From the NCBI RefSeq assembly GCF_024764835.1, contig NZ_JALIGE010000072.1, forward strand, positions 124,001 through 188,000: a stretch of 64,000 bases of DNA, given 5' to 3'. Shown here in pieces: positions 33,891 through 43,718 of the stretch. Origin of the DNA: Scandinavium hiltneri. GTDB taxonomy: Bacteria; Pseudomonadota; Gammaproteobacteria; Enterobacterales; Enterobacteriaceae. Below the pieces are notes generated by a model. That model was not told the DNA's origin, did not search any database, and worked only from the letters and a program-made list of their open reading frames with translations. The first letter of the stretch is position 1, and every line of letters begins with the position of its first letter. Both the position numbers and the translations under genes were made by a program.

Positions 33891-35968
33891 TATTTGCCTC
33901 CGATGGTCGCGGTCATGCGGATCTGACGGTTGTCCGACAGCTCCAGATTCGACAACACCACCAGCTGCGGCAGATTACGACGCAGGAAGCGCGACAACAG
34001 CGGACGCAGGGCATGATTCACCAGCAGCACAGGTGGCGCACCGAGCATTTCCTGACGGGACAGCGCTTCCTGAGTTTGCGCTAACAGTCTGTCAGCCAGA
34101 CCCGGCTCCAGCCCGCCACCGTTTTGTAATGCCTGCAACAGCAAGCGTTCCAGCGGCGTATCCAGCCCAATCACCTGCACTTCACCGTTACCCGGGAACC
34201 ACTGCTGCGTAATCGCCCGGCCGAGCGCCACACGTACCACGTTGGTCAGCTCATGCGGATCGGTCTGCACCGGTGCATGTTCCGCCAGTGTCTCAAGAAT
34301 GGTGCGCATATCGCGAATCGGCACTTTCTCATCAAGCAGATTTTGCAGCACTTTGTGCAGCGTGGTCAGATTCACCACGCCCGGCACCAGATCTTCGGTC
34401 AGCTTCGGCATTTCTTGCGTGACTCTGTCGAGCAGCTGCTGCGCTTCCTGACGACCAAAGAGCTCAGCCGAGTGCAGGCTTATCAGATGGTTCAGATGCG
34501 TGGCGACCACGGTGCTGGCTTCGACCACCGTAAAGCCCTGGATTTGCGCCTGCTCTTTCAGCGCGCTCTCAATCCAGATAGCGGCCAGACCAAACGCCGG
34601 ATCGACCGTCGGCTCACCGGGAAGCGTGCCCGCCGCGGTGCCAGGGTTTATCGCCAGCCAGCGTCCCGGATAGGCATCGCCGCTGCCGATATCCACACCT
34701 TTTAGCAGAATACGGTAGCGCGCGGGCGGCAAATCCATATTGTCGCGGATGTGAACCACTGGCGGCAGGAAGCCCATCTCCTGAGCGAATTTTTTGCGAA
34801 TAGAACGGATGCGGCCCAGCAGCTCACCGTCCTGCTGAGAATCCACCATCGGGATCAGGCGATAACCCACCTCCATTCCCAGGGTATCTTCCAGCTGCAC
34901 GTCGTTCCACGTCGCTTCGATGGCCTGCGGATTTTCCTGCGTGCGCACCGGAGCCGCTTCCGCTGGCGCCTGCTGTTCACGACCGCGTAACCACCAGGCC
35001 AGGCCCAACAGTGCGGCGGTAAACAACAGGAACACAAAGTTTGGCATTCCCGGTACCAGCCCGAGCAGGCCCAGTACCGCGGCGCTCAGCATCATGACGC
35101 GCGGGTTGCTGAACAGCTGGCCCACCATCTGCTCGCCGACGTCCTGATCGGTGGCCACGCGGGTGACGATCACGCCCGCTGCGGTGGAAATCACCAGCGC
35201 CGGGATCTGCGCCACAAGGCCATCACCAATGGTCAGCAGCGTGTAGGATTCAGCGGCTTTATCCAGCGATAAACCGTGCTGCAACACGCCAACTAAAAGA
35301 CCGCCAATAACGTTAATCACCATGATTAAAATACCGGCGACGGCGTCACCGCGAACAAACTTACTCGCACCGTCCATCGAGCCGTAGAAGTCCGCTTCCT
35401 GGGTCACTTCCGAACGACGACGTTTGGCATCTTCTTCGCCAATCAGCCCGGCGTTGAGATCAGCGTCGATCGCCATCTGTTTGCCCGGCATCCCGTCCAG
35501 CACAAAACGCGCACCCACTTCGGCGATACGCCCCGCACCTTTGGTGATAACCATAAAGTTGATGATGACCAGAATAACGAACACCACGATACCGATGGCA
35601 AAGTTACCGCCGACCAGGAAGTGGCCGAAGGCCTCCACCACTTTTCCCGCCGCAGCGGCCCCGGTATGTCCGTCCATCAAAATGATACGGGTCGACGCGA
35701 CGTTCAGCGCCAGGCGTAACAGCGTGGTGAACAGCAAAATCGTCGGGAACGCGGCGAATTCAAGGGTGCGCTGGGTAAACATTGCCACCAGCAGCACCAT
35801 GATCGACAACGCAATATTAAAGGTAAACAGCAGGTCGAGGATGAACGCCGGGAGTGGCAGAACCATCATCGACAGGATCAGCAGGATGAGGATCGGCCCG
35901 GCAAGCACTTGCCATTGGGTCGATTTGAAGCTTGCGGGCAGACGCAGCATTGCGACTAAATTAGCCAT
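33890..35968 (-). CDS. flhA: flagellar type III export gate protein FlhA
   Basis: The ATG at 35968 gives 692 residues (MANLVAMLRLPASFKS), as in E. coli; an in-frame ATG three codons earlier is an alternative. Eight membrane segments cover about 1-327. The FHIPEP signature GRIAEVGARFVLDGMPGKQM is near 145-165. The cytoplasmic domain that docks chaperone-substrate complexes follows from the linker at about 330. It forms the nonameric export gate with FlhB. It overlaps flhB by 8 bp. Confidence 0.97.
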   Translation of the reverse strand: MANLVAMLRLPASFKSTQWQVLAGPILILLILSMMVLPLPAFILDLLFTFNIALSIMVLLVAMFTQRTLEFAAFPTILLFTTLLRLALNVASTRIILMDGHTGAAAAGKVVEAFGHFLVGGNFAIGIVVFVILVIINFMVITKGAGRIAEVGARFVLDGMPGKQMAIDADLNAGLIGEEDAKRRRSEVTQEADFYGSMDGASKFVRGDAVAGILIMVINVIGGLLVGVLQHGLSLDKAAESYTLLTIGDGLVAQIPALVISTAAGVIVTRVATDQDVGEQMVGQLFSNPRVMMLSAAVLGLLGLVPGMPNFVFLLFTAALLGLAWWLRGREQQAPAEAAPVRTQENPQAIEATWNDVQLEDTLGMEVGYRLIPMVDSQQDGELLGRIRSIRKKFAQEMGFLPPVVHIRDNMDLPPARYRILLKGVDIGSGDAYPGRWLAINPGTAAGTLPGEPTVDPAFGLAAIWIESALKEQAQIQGFTVVEASTVVATHLNHLISLHSAELFGRQEAQQLLDRVTQEMPKLTEDLVPGVVNLTTLHKVLQNLLDEKVPIRDMRTILETLAEHAPVQTDPHELTNVVRVALGRAITQQWFPGNGEVQVIGLDTPLERLLLQALQNGGGLEPGLADRLLAQTQEALSRQEMLGAPPVLLVNHALRPLLSRFLRRNLPQLVVLSNLELSDNRQIRMTATIGGK

Positions 35969-37115
35969 CAGTGTCATTCTCGTTCAAAAAATCCAGTGCT
36001 TCAGGCACCGGCAAATTATCAGGTTTCTTCGGCGGCGAACCGCCCGCCAGACGCCAGCGTTTGAGTTGCCAGACCCAGGCCAGAACTTCTGCCACCGCGG
36101 CGTACAGCGTGCCGGGGATCTGTTGTCCAATGTCAGCATGGCGGTAGAGCGCTCGGGCCAGCGGCGGAGCCTGTAAAACCGGGATACGGTTTTCTTCGCC
36201 AAGCTCTCGAATGCGCAGCGCCACCAGCCCCGCGCCCTTCGCCACCACTTTCGGGGCGCTCATCTTGTTTTCTTCATACTTTAACGCCACCGCATAATGC
36301 GTTGGGTTCGTCACAATCACGTCAGCTTTCGGTACATCCGCCATCATGCGACGCCGCGCCGCCGCGCGTTGCATCTGACGAATACGCCCTTTAACGTGCG
36401 GGTCGCCTTCGCTCTGTTTAAATTCGTCACGAATATCCTGACGGGACATGCGCAATTTTTTGATATGGCTGAAAATCTGGAAAAAGACGTCGAACCCGAC
36501 CATCGGGATCACACCCAGCGCCACCAGTAAGGCGCAAAGCCCCACCAGATTCAGGGCGTTGCCCATCGCCGTCATCGGCGATTCACTGATAAGGCGCATC
36601 ATGTCCGGCCAGTGCACCCAGACAAATATTCCGGCGACGCAGCCCACCAGCACCGATTTAAGAATGGCCTTCAGCAATTCTGCGGCCGACTGCGCAGAAA
36701 ACATCTTTGCAATGCCCGGAAACGGATTCAGCTTATCGAATTTGAAGGCCAGCGATTTCGGGCTAAACACCAGGCCGCCCAGCATCACCGGGCCGAGGAT
36801 CGCCACCACCACTACGCCCACAATCAGCGGCATCAGCGCCAGCATCGCCTGCTTGAGCAGCAAAATGATTTGGCCAAGGATAAGATTGGGATCGTTAACG
36901 ATGCTGTGGTCAAAATGCAGCCCGGACGACAACAAACCCGCCAGCCTGCGCGCCAGCGATTCCCCGCCGAACCACAGGACACAGACGCCAACCAGCAAAA
37001 TCAAAAATGACGTTAGCTCACGCGAACGCGGGATCTGCCCGTCCTCACGCGCCTTTTCCAGCCGTTGGGGTGTGGGGGCTTCTGTTTTGTCTTCGTTGTC
37101 GCTTTCGTCTGCCAC
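35961..37115 (-). CDS. flhB: flagellar export switch protein FlhB
   Basis: I choose the GTG at 37115 (reads M/VADESDNEDKTEAPTPQRLE), because AGGA lies 8 bp upstream. The ATG three codons earlier would sit directly on that ribosome site. The result is 384 residues (E. coli 382). Four membrane segments lie in the first 210 residues. The autocleavage site NPTH is in VIVTNPTHYAVALKYEENK (near 270) and controls the switch from rod/hook to filament export. The family start TEAPTPQRLEKAREDGQIPRSRE is exact. Confidence 0.96.
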   Translation of the reverse strand: MADESDNEDKTEAPTPQRLEKAREDGQIPRSRELTSFLILLVGVCVLWFGGESLARRLAGLLSSGLHFDHSIVNDPNLILGQIILLLKQAMLALMPLIVGVVVVAILGPVMLGGLVFSPKSLAFKFDKLNPFPGIAKMFSAQSAAELLKAILKSVLVGCVAGIFVWVHWPDMMRLISESPMTAMGNALNLVGLCALLVALGVIPMVGFDVFFQIFSHIKKLRMSRQDIRDEFKQSEGDPHVKGRIRQMQRAAARRRMMADVPKADVIVTNPTHYAVALKYEENKMSAPKVVAKGAGLVALRIRELGEENRIPVLQAPPLARALYRHADIGQQIPGTLYAAVAEVLAWVWQLKRWRLAGGSPPKKPDNLPVPEALDFLNENDTDG

Positions 37116-37226
37116 AAGCCACATCCTGCCGATACAATTCTGAGGATATAATGCCAGTGCAGGTTGCGCATGATGCGCAGAGAAGATGCGTTTTTGTAGG
37201 CTAATTTAGCCCATCAGAAAGGCTGA

Positions 37227-37244
37227 CCATCCCGTATGGGATGG
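37227..37244. terminator. hairpin between cheZ and flhB
   Basis: CCATCCC (37227-37233) pairs with GGGATGG (37238-37244) around GTAT, 13 bp past the cheZ stop. On the minus strand it is followed by TCAGCCTTTCT, a weak tail. It may end the meche transcript before flhB. Confidence 0.45.
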
Positions 37245-37257
37245 CCTGTGAAGCAGA

Positions 37258-37902
37258 TCAAAAGCCTAAACTGTCCAACAAGTCATCGACCTGATCCTGA
37301 CTGGCAACCACGCCAGCCTTGCTGGTATCCACCTGCGGACCATTAAGCAGACTGTCGCTTTCGCGTTTCTGTCGGGTTGATACATCCGGCATATTTTCCA
37401 GCAGCACCATCAGCAGCTGACGCTCTATCTCCTGGATAACATCCATCATCCGCTTGATAACCTGCCCGGTCAGATCCTGGAAATCCTGCGCCATCATGAT
37501 TTCCAACAGTTGGGCATTGGTAAAGCTGGTGTGTTTCGGCACGTCTGATAAATAGCTGCGGGTGTCGGTCACCAGCTCGCGCGCATCGCTCAGTTCGATA
37601 GGATTTTCAAACCACTGATCCCAGCGGCCTGACAACGCTTTGGCTTCTTTTTCCATCTGGTTCTGGTGCGGCTGCGACAGCTCGACGCAGTTCAGCGCGC
37701 GCTCTGCCGCCTGAGCCGTCATCTGCACTACGTAATCCAGGCGGTCACGGGCATCCGGAATGGCTTCTGCCGCTTCGGCAATCGCCTGATCCAGACCGAG
37801 TTCACGCAGGCTGTCGCGCAGCATACGGGTCAGACTGCCGATCCGGGCGATAATATCGCCCGCTGAATGCTCGTCAGTCGGTTTCACGGGGTGTTGGGTC
37901 AT
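37258..37902 (-). CDS. cheZ: CheY-P phosphatase CheZ
   Basis: The ATG at 37902 gives 214 residues, equal to E. coli, with GAGG 8 bp upstream; the ATG at 37908 is only 2 bp from that site. The long four-helix hairpin carries the catalytic Gln in the QDFQDLTGQVIKRMMDVIQE segment (near 142-161). The C-terminal peptide SQDQVDDLLDSLGF is the conserved CheY-binding tail. It speeds CheY-P dephosphorylation and so ends tumble signals. It follows cheY by 10 bp. Confidence 0.97.
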   Translation of the reverse strand: MTQHPVKPTDEHSAGDIIARIGSLTRMLRDSLRELGLDQAIAEAAEAIPDARDRLDYVVQMTAQAAERALNCVELSQPHQNQMEKEAKALSGRWDQWFENPIELSDARELVTDTRSYLSDVPKHTSFTNAQLLEIMMAQDFQDLTGQVIKRMMDVIQEIERQLLMVLLENMPDVSTRQKRESDSLLNGPQVDTSKAGVVASQDQVDDLLDSLGF

Positions 37903-37912
37903 CGTCATCGCC

Positions 37913-38302
37913 TCACATACCGAGCTTTTCGAAGATTTTGTTCAGCTTCTCCTCGAGGATAGCTGCCGTAAACGGTTTCACGACATACCCGCTGGCCCCG
38001 GCCTGAGCGGCAGCGATAATGTTCTCTTTCTTCGCTTCCGCCGTGACCATCAACACCGGTAATGCAGACATCGCGCCATCGCCGCGAATGGTTTTCAGCA
38101 GATCCAGCCCGTCCATGTTCGGCATATTCCAGTCTGAAATCACGAAACCATATCCACCCGTCTGAAGTTTATTCAGCGCATCCACGCCATCTTCTGCTTC
38201 TTCAACATTGTTGAAACCCAGCTCTTTCAGCAGGTTACGCACAATGCGACGCATGGTGGAAAAGTCATCCACAACCAGAAACTTAAGCTCTTTATCCGCC
38301 AT
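37913..38302 (-). CDS. cheY: chemotaxis response regulator CheY
   Basis: A 129-residue single-domain receiver. All key residues are present: acidic pair in VVDDFSTMRR (12-13), phospho-acceptor Asp57 in ISDWNMPNMDGL, Thr in LMVTAEAKKENI (87), Tyr106 and Lys109 in SGYVVKPFTA. CheY-P binds FliM and reverses the motor. It lies 15 bp after cheB. Confidence 0.98.
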   Translation of the reverse strand: MADKELKFLVVDDFSTMRRIVRNLLKELGFNNVEEAEDGVDALNKLQTGGYGFVISDWNMPNMDGLDLLKTIRGDGAMSALPVLMVTAEAKKENIIAAAQAGASGYVVKPFTAAILEEKLNKIFEKLGM

Positions 38303-38317
38303 TCAACTTCACTCCTC

Positions 38318-39367
38318 TTAAATACGTATTGCCTGTCCGGCACTGATTTTCGCCAGCATCTGCTGGCTTACCTGGCTTAGATCGACCACTTCGCTGACGC
38401 CACCCATATTGATGGCCTCACGCGGCATGCCGAACACCACACAACTTGCTTCGTTCTGCGCGATGGTCCAGGCGCCAGCCTGGTGCATCGCTAACATTCC
38501 GGCGGCGCCGTCGTTGCCCATGCCGGTGAGGATAACCCCCACCGCATTGCGCCCGGCGTTCTTCGCCACCGAATGAAACAGCACATCCACCGACGGACGG
38601 TGCCGGTTAACCGGCGGCCCGTCATGAATTTTGATTTGATAGTTGGCCCCGCTACGCGCCAGCTCCATATGTTTGTCACCCGGCGCGATATACGCGTGAC
38701 CCGGTAAAACGCGCTCGCCGTCTTCAGCCTCTTTCACCGCAATCTGGCACAGCTTGTTCAGCCGTTCCGCGAATGAACGGGTGAACCCCGGCGGCATATG
38801 CTGGGTAATTAAAATTGCCGGACTGGTCAGCGGCAGCGGTTGCAGCACGTGACGAATCGCTTCGGTGCCGCCCGTTGAGGCGCCAATCACCAGCAGCTTT
38901 TCAGAACTGAGCATCGGCCCGGCCTTGAGCGCCACCGGTGCCGCCAGCGTTTTATGCGCGCTAATCTGCGCCCGGGAGGCGGCCCGCACTTTGTCGGCAA
39001 TCATTTCGCTGTAGGCCAGCATCCCTTCGCGAATGCCAATCTGCGGCTTGGTGACGAAGTCCACCGCCCCCAGCTCCAGCGCGCGTAGCGTCACTTCCGA
39101 CCCTTTGCCGGTCAGCGAGGAAACCATCACCACCGGCATCGGTCGCAGACGCATCAGTTTTTCCAGAAAATCGAGGCCGTCCATGCGCGGCATTTCGACA
39201 TCCAGCGTCAGCACGTCCGGGTTGTATTTTTTGATCAAATCCCGGGCGACCAGCGGATCTGGCGCGGTTGCCACCATTTCCATATCGCTGTGGCTATTGA
39301 TAATTTCCGTCATTATCTGACGCATCAGAGCAGAATCATCTACAGACAACACCCTGATTTTACTCAT
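38318..39367 (-). CDS. cheB: chemoreceptor methylesterase/deamidase CheB
   Basis: A 349-residue two-domain protein. The N-terminal receiver has its phospho-acceptor Asp in LTLDVEMPRMDGLDFL (near 56). A linker and the C-terminal esterase follow, with the catalytic triad visible: Ser in IGASTGGTEA (about 164), His in ITQHMPPGFT (about 190) and Asp in TGMGNDGAAGM (about 286). It removes methyl groups added by CheR. Its ATG overlaps the cheR stop (ATGA). Confidence 0.98.
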   Translation of the reverse strand: MSKIRVLSVDDSALMRQIMTEIINSHSDMEMVATAPDPLVARDLIKKYNPDVLTLDVEMPRMDGLDFLEKLMRLRPMPVVMVSSLTGKGSEVTLRALELGAVDFVTKPQIGIREGMLAYSEMIADKVRAASRAQISAHKTLAAPVALKAGPMLSSEKLLVIGASTGGTEAIRHVLQPLPLTSPAILITQHMPPGFTRSFAERLNKLCQIAVKEAEDGERVLPGHAYIAPGDKHMELARSGANYQIKIHDGPPVNRHRPSVDVLFHSVAKNAGRNAVGVILTGMGNDGAAGMLAMHQAGAWTIAQNEASCVVFGMPREAINMGGVSEVVDLSQVSQQMLAKISAGQAIRI

Positions 39368-40230
39368 GCTTTATCCTTACTCAGCGCGTACACCGTCTGC
39401 CCCCGCAGACTGAACTCGCGCACGAGGTTGCTGAAGTTCTCTGAGTGCCCGGCAAACAGTAATCCGTCAGGCTTAAGCAGGGGAACGAAGCGGCGCAGGA
39501 TCTCCTGCTGCGTCGTCTTGTCGAAGTAAATCATCACGTTGCGACAAAAAATCGCATCGAATGGTCCTGGCACGTTGTAGTTTTTATCCAGTAAATTCAC
39601 CGGCGCGAAATCAACATAGTTCGCCAGCTCCTGGCGCACGCGCACCAGCCCGCTGTGTGGCCCGGTGCCACGCATGAAATAGTGTTGTAGCTGCTGCTGC
39701 GACAGGGTTTTCAGCTCATCCTGGCGATAAACGCCGTTCTGCGCTTTATTCAGGACTTCCGTGTCGATGTCGCTGGCAAAAACCTTCCAGCGCCCCGGCG
39801 CAGTGCCCAGCGTGTCGGCGAGCGTGATGGCAATCGAGTACGGCTCTTCGCCGGTCGATGCCGCCGCGCTCCAGACGCGATACTCACCCTGACGCCGCTT
39901 CGCGTGCTCAGCCAGCGTCGGGAAATGGTGTGCCTCGCGGAAAAACGCCGTGAGGTTAGTGGTCAGCGAGTTAATAAATGCCTGCCACTCAGCGTTATCC
40001 TGATTGGCCTCCAGCATTGCCAGATAGCGGCCAAAATCATCGAGCCCGAGCTGGCGCAAACGTCGCACCAGCCGGTTGTACACCATGTCGCGCTTGTGAT
40101 CGGCCAGCACAATACCTGCGCGCTGGTAGATCAGTTGGCATATCCGACGAAACTGCGCGTCGGACAGCGCCAGGCGCTGTGTCATCTGCATGAGTAATGA
40201 CGATTGCCCGTTGGGCAGAGTTGCAGTCAT
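39364..40230 (-). CDS. cheR: chemoreceptor methyltransferase CheR
   Basis: The 288 residues (E. coli 286) form an N-terminal helical domain and a SAM-dependent methyltransferase. Landmarks are LTTNLTAFFREAHHFPTLAE (about 89-108), the SAM loop VWSAAASTGEEPYSIAITLA and DAIFCRNVMIYFDKTTQQEI. It methylates glutamates on Tar and Tap and binds the NWETF pentapeptide at the Tar C-terminus, which is present here. Confidence 0.97.
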   Translation of the reverse strand: MTATLPNGQSSLLMQMTQRLALSDAQFRRICQLIYQRAGIVLADHKRDMVYNRLVRRLRQLGLDDFGRYLAMLEANQDNAEWQAFINSLTTNLTAFFREAHHFPTLAEHAKRRQGEYRVWSAAASTGEEPYSIAITLADTLGTAPGRWKVFASDIDTEVLNKAQNGVYRQDELKTLSQQQLQHYFMRGTGPHSGLVRVRQELANYVDFAPVNLLDKNYNVPGPFDAIFCRNVMIYFDKTTQQEILRRFVPLLKPDGLLFAGHSENFSNLVREFSLRGQTVYALSKDKA

Positions 40231-40252
40231 AGCGCCTTCTTCTTACGTCCTT

Positions 40253-41857
40253 TCAGGAAACCACAGGCACCGCAACTGGCGGTGCCCCTTCTTGATGATG
40301 CGGTACTCTTTTTTCTTCAAGTTCAAACAACGATACCAGCGCAGTCAGGCTGTCTGCCTGCCCTGCCAGCTGTTCAGTCGCCGCCGCCGCTTCTTCCACC
40401 AGCGAGGCGTTTTGCTGCGTCACCTGATCCATCTGGCTCACTGCCAGCGCCACCTGTTCGATACCACGACGCTGTTCGTCAGACGCCGACGCAATCTCAC
40501 CCATGATGTCGTTAACCTGGGTGACGGAACGGACGATCTCGTTCATGGTGTTGGCGGCGGTGTCCACCAGCGCAGATCCGTCCTGCACCCGGGCGACCGA
40601 CTCTTCAATCAGGCCTTTAATTTCTTTTGCCGCCTGGGCGCTGCGGCTGGCGAGGTTACGCACTTCCCCGGCCACCACCGCAAACCCACGGCCCTGTTCC
40701 CCCGCGCGTGCCGCTTCGACCGCCGCATTGAGAGCCAGAATGTTAGTCTGGAAGGCAATTCCGTCGATAACGCTGATAATGTCGCCAATTTTCCGCGAAC
40801 TGGTGGCGATGCCATGCATGGTCTCCGCCACGTGTGACGCCTGTTCGCCGCCGCGTTTGGCCGTCGATGCCGCGGTGCTCGCCAGGCCTGATGCCTGTCG
40901 GGCATTGTCGGCGTTCTGCCCGACAGTGGCGGCCAATTGCTCCATGCTCGCCGCGGTTTCTGCCAACGACGCCGCTTGCTGCTCGGTGCGCGACGAGAGA
41001 TCGTTGTTGCCTGCGGCAATCTCCGAAATCCCGGTGTGCATCGCATGACTGCCCTGCCGCACCTGACTTACTGTGTCGCGCAGCGCGGTTTGCATCGCTT
41101 TCAGTCCGGCAAAAATGGCCGATATTTCGTTCTTGCCAAACACCGACACTGGCCGAGCCAGATTGCCCTGAGCAATACTGTTGAAGTGACTGCTGATAAT
41201 GTTGAGCGGCTGAACAATCATCCGGCGCGTCCACAGCAGTGCGCCGCTGGTGATCAGCGCAGCGAGTACCACCATGGCGATGAAAATTGCTGCCGAACGG
41301 TGATAATTCGCCTCACTGGCGTGACGCGCATTTTGTACATACGCCCCGATATTCTTCTGCCAAGTGTGGTAATTGGCATCGAACGCGTCCTGTGCCGTTT
41401 GCACCGGCGCGGTCATAAAGTCTGAGAGCTGGTTGCTTTCAAGCCAGGTCGCCTGGTGATCGAGCGCGGCGTGCAGGTCGGCATAGGTTTGCTTGCTTTG
41501 CGCCTGCAACGCGGTGGCTTCGTCATTCACCGGCGGGATCGCCATAAACTCAGCAAACTCTTTGTCCGCCTGTTTCAGTTCCTGGCGCGCGCTGGTCATC
41601 AGCTTTTTGATGTCTTCCGGCGGGTAGCTCAACGCGGTCAGCGTTCCGGCTTTATTCAGCGCGGTGCTGGCCTGAAGCAACACCACGCGGGCATCCATCA
41701 GGCTGCTTAACTGCACATTCCCTTGCTCAACCTGACTGAGGTTTTGCTGTCCGTCACGAAACGCCCAAAACGACAGCCCGTTACTGCCCACCTGTAACAG
41801 GCCACACACCACCAGAATCAGAAACAAGGTGGTCGAGATACGAATTCGATTGAACAT
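40253..41857 (-). CDS. tap: methyl-accepting chemotaxis protein Tap
   Basis: The ATG at 41857 with GGGAG upstream gives 534 residues starting MFNRIRISTTLFLIL, as in E. coli Tap (533). Two membrane segments (about 7-28 and 190-212) flank a periplasmic four-helix sensor with the Tap-like DHQATWLESNQLSDFMTAPV. HAMP and the signalling hairpin follow, the tip being IDGIAFQTNILALNAAVEAA. The C-terminus ends APPVAVPVVS and lacks the NWETF tether, as in E. coli. Tap senses dipeptides through DppA and also pyrimidines in E. coli. Confidence 0.93.
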   Translation of the reverse strand: MFNRIRISTTLFLILVVCGLLQVGSNGLSFWAFRDGQQNLSQVEQGNVQLSSLMDARVVLLQASTALNKAGTLTALSYPPEDIKKLMTSARQELKQADKEFAEFMAIPPVNDEATALQAQSKQTYADLHAALDHQATWLESNQLSDFMTAPVQTAQDAFDANYHTWQKNIGAYVQNARHASEANYHRSAAIFIAMVVLAALITSGALLWTRRMIVQPLNIISSHFNSIAQGNLARPVSVFGKNEISAIFAGLKAMQTALRDTVSQVRQGSHAMHTGISEIAAGNNDLSSRTEQQAASLAETAASMEQLAATVGQNADNARQASGLASTAASTAKRGGEQASHVAETMHGIATSSRKIGDIISVIDGIAFQTNILALNAAVEAARAGEQGRGFAVVAGEVRNLASRSAQAAKEIKGLIEESVARVQDGSALVDTAANTMNEIVRSVTQVNDIMGEIASASDEQRRGIEQVALAVSQMDQVTQQNASLVEEAAAATEQLAGQADSLTALVSLFELEEKRVPHHQEGAPPVAVPVVS

Positions 41858-41893
41858 CACCACTCCCGATATACGGCAACAGGCCGCGTAAAG

Positions 41894-43555
41894 TTAAAAA
41901 GTTTCCCAGTTATCATCGGTTCCGGCGGCGGCAACGCGCGGGCGCAGTGGCTCGCGGCTGGCCAGTGGAACGCTTGTCGTTTTACTCACTGCACGGTTGC
42001 TGACGGTCGCAATCTGAAACGCGGAAACGGCGCGGGCCAGACTGCCTGACTGCTCTTCAAGCGCCGCAGCGGCGGCAGCGGACTGCTGCACCAGCGCGGC
42101 GTTTTGTTGGGTGACGCGATCCATTTCGGAGACGGCGAGAGCGACCTGATCGATACCGCGGCTCTGCTCATCAGAGGCCGAGGCAATCTCACCCATGATG
42201 TCGGTAACGCGGGTGACGGCGTTGACGATATCGCTCATGGTTTCGCCCGCGCTTTCCACCAGCACGGAACCGGTGTCCACTTTCGACACAGAGTCTTCAA
42301 TCAGACCTTTGATCTCTTTTGCCGCCTGGGCGCTGCGGCTGGCGAGGTTACGCACTTCCCCGGCTACGACCGCAAAACCGCGGCCCTGCTCCCCGGCACG
42401 CGCGGCTTCGACCGCGGCGTTGAGTGCCAGAATGTTGGTCTGGAAGGCAATGCCGTCGATAACGCCGGTAATATCAGAAATTTTCTGCGAACTGGCGGCG
42501 ATGTCGTGCATGGTTTTCACCACACCATCCACCACTTTGCCGCCACGCTGTGCAGTTTCGGAGGCGCTGAGCGCCAGCTGAGACGCCTGACGGGCGTTCT
42601 CGGCGTTCTGCTTCACGGTGGCGGTCAGCTCTTCCATGCTGGCGGCAGTTTGCTCGAGGGCAGACGCCTGTTCTTCGGTGCGGGAGGAGAGATCGTTATT
42701 GCCGACCGCAATTTCGCTGGTGCCGGTATAAATGGCGTCGGAACCCTGGCGCACGCGGGTGACGGTGTTGATCAGCGACGTCTGCATCTGGTTAACGGTT
42801 TCGGCCAGCGCGGCAATTTCGTTACGTCCGCGCACGTTTACCGGCTGCGTCAAATCACCCTGCGCAATTCGGCGCAAATGGCCCATCACGCCCGCCAGCG
42901 GATTAAGCAGAATGTGGCGTATGCCGTACCACGCCGCGGCGAGGATAATGACCAGCACAATGGCGATTGCCGCCAGCTGCCACTGGGCAAATTTGTAATC
43001 ACGTTTGCTGGTGCTAAAGGCGTGCTGATAAAGGGTTTCGCTCTGGGTCGCATACTGGGTCATCGCGTCGCTCAGGCCGTTTTGCATACCCTGCGTAGGC
43101 TGGGCGAAATAGGCATCCATGTTGCCGTTTTGCAGGAAGCCCACCAGTTCGGTCAGCCCGGCGAAATATTTCTGGTAACTCGCATCTACCGTGGCGCTGG
43201 CATCCGCCAGCTCGGGTTGCGCGGTCAGCTCCGTGAAAGCCGCGTAGTGTTTTGCCGCCTCTGCCAGTGAGGTTTTGGCGTTGTTCAGCAGGTCCGTTTT
43301 GGCGCTGCTTTGCTGATTGGCGGTATCCATCATCATACGCGCCGATGAGCGGCTCAGGTTGATGCGCGTTTGCAGCATCAGTTCCCAGGTTTTGCTCAGT
43401 TCGGTCTGACGGGTACGCAGCTCATTCGAGAGGGAAAAGCTGTGCTGATTTTGCTGCAGAGACGAGAACAGAAAGCCACCGGACAGCAGCTGAAGTAGTG
43501 CGAAGACGACCAGCACCAACATCAACAGGGTGACAACGCGGATACGGTTCAACAT
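41894..43555 (-). CDS. tar: aspartate chemoreceptor Tar
   Basis: The ATG at 43555 gives 553 residues (MLNRIRVVTLLMLVLVVFAL), as in E. coli Tar. The aspartate-binding residues are all kept: three Arg in LMLQTRINLSRSSARMMMD (equivalent to R64, R69, R73) and Thr in YFAQPTQGMQN (T154). HAMP and the signalling domain follow, and the C-terminal CheR/CheB tether NWETF is intact. It is the first gene of tar-tap-cheRBYZ, behind a sigma-28 promoter. Confidence 0.95.
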   Translation of the reverse strand: MLNRIRVVTLLMLVLVVFALLQLLSGGFLFSSLQQNQHSFSLSNELRTRQTELSKTWELMLQTRINLSRSSARMMMDTANQQSSAKTDLLNNAKTSLAEAAKHYAAFTELTAQPELADASATVDASYQKYFAGLTELVGFLQNGNMDAYFAQPTQGMQNGLSDAMTQYATQSETLYQHAFSTSKRDYKFAQWQLAAIAIVLVIILAAAWYGIRHILLNPLAGVMGHLRRIAQGDLTQPVNVRGRNEIAALAETVNQMQTSLINTVTRVRQGSDAIYTGTSEIAVGNNDLSSRTEEQASALEQTAASMEELTATVKQNAENARQASQLALSASETAQRGGKVVDGVVKTMHDIAASSQKISDITGVIDGIAFQTNILALNAAVEAARAGEQGRGFAVVAGEVRNLASRSAQAAKEIKGLIEDSVSKVDTGSVLVESAGETMSDIVNAVTRVTDIMGEIASASDEQSRGIDQVALAVSEMDRVTQQNAALVQQSAAAAAALEEQSGSLARAVSAFQIATVSNRAVSKTTSVPLASREPLRPRVAAAGTDDNWETF

Positions 43556-43586
43556 ACAACACCTTTTCAATAACGTGATAGCGGTG

Positions 43587-43613
43587 TTATCGGCACGTAT
43601 CCACAGAACTTTA
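43587..43613 (-). promoter_or_regulatory. sigma-28 (FliA) promoter of tar-tap-cheRBYZ
   Basis: On the minus strand TAAAGTTC (-35, 43613-43606) is followed after 11 bp by GCCGATAA (-10, 43594-43587). Consensus is TAAAGTTT-N11-GCCGATAA, so only one position differs. It lies 31 bp upstream of the tar ATG. A comparable match was not found in front of motA. Confidence 0.9.
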
Positions 43614-43718
43614 CGTTAAGTCACGCGAGGTGATCAGAAGGTGACGTCCACCACCAGCGTGTCGGTGTAACTCCCGGCGGGCGGCGTGGTATTCCCCCGC
43701 AATTACGGGGGGATATCA

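Noticed and set aside
42104..43270. 388-codon open frame antisense to tar
   Set aside because: Shadow of the tar reading frame; composition is not protein-like and tar itself is intact with all ligand residues.
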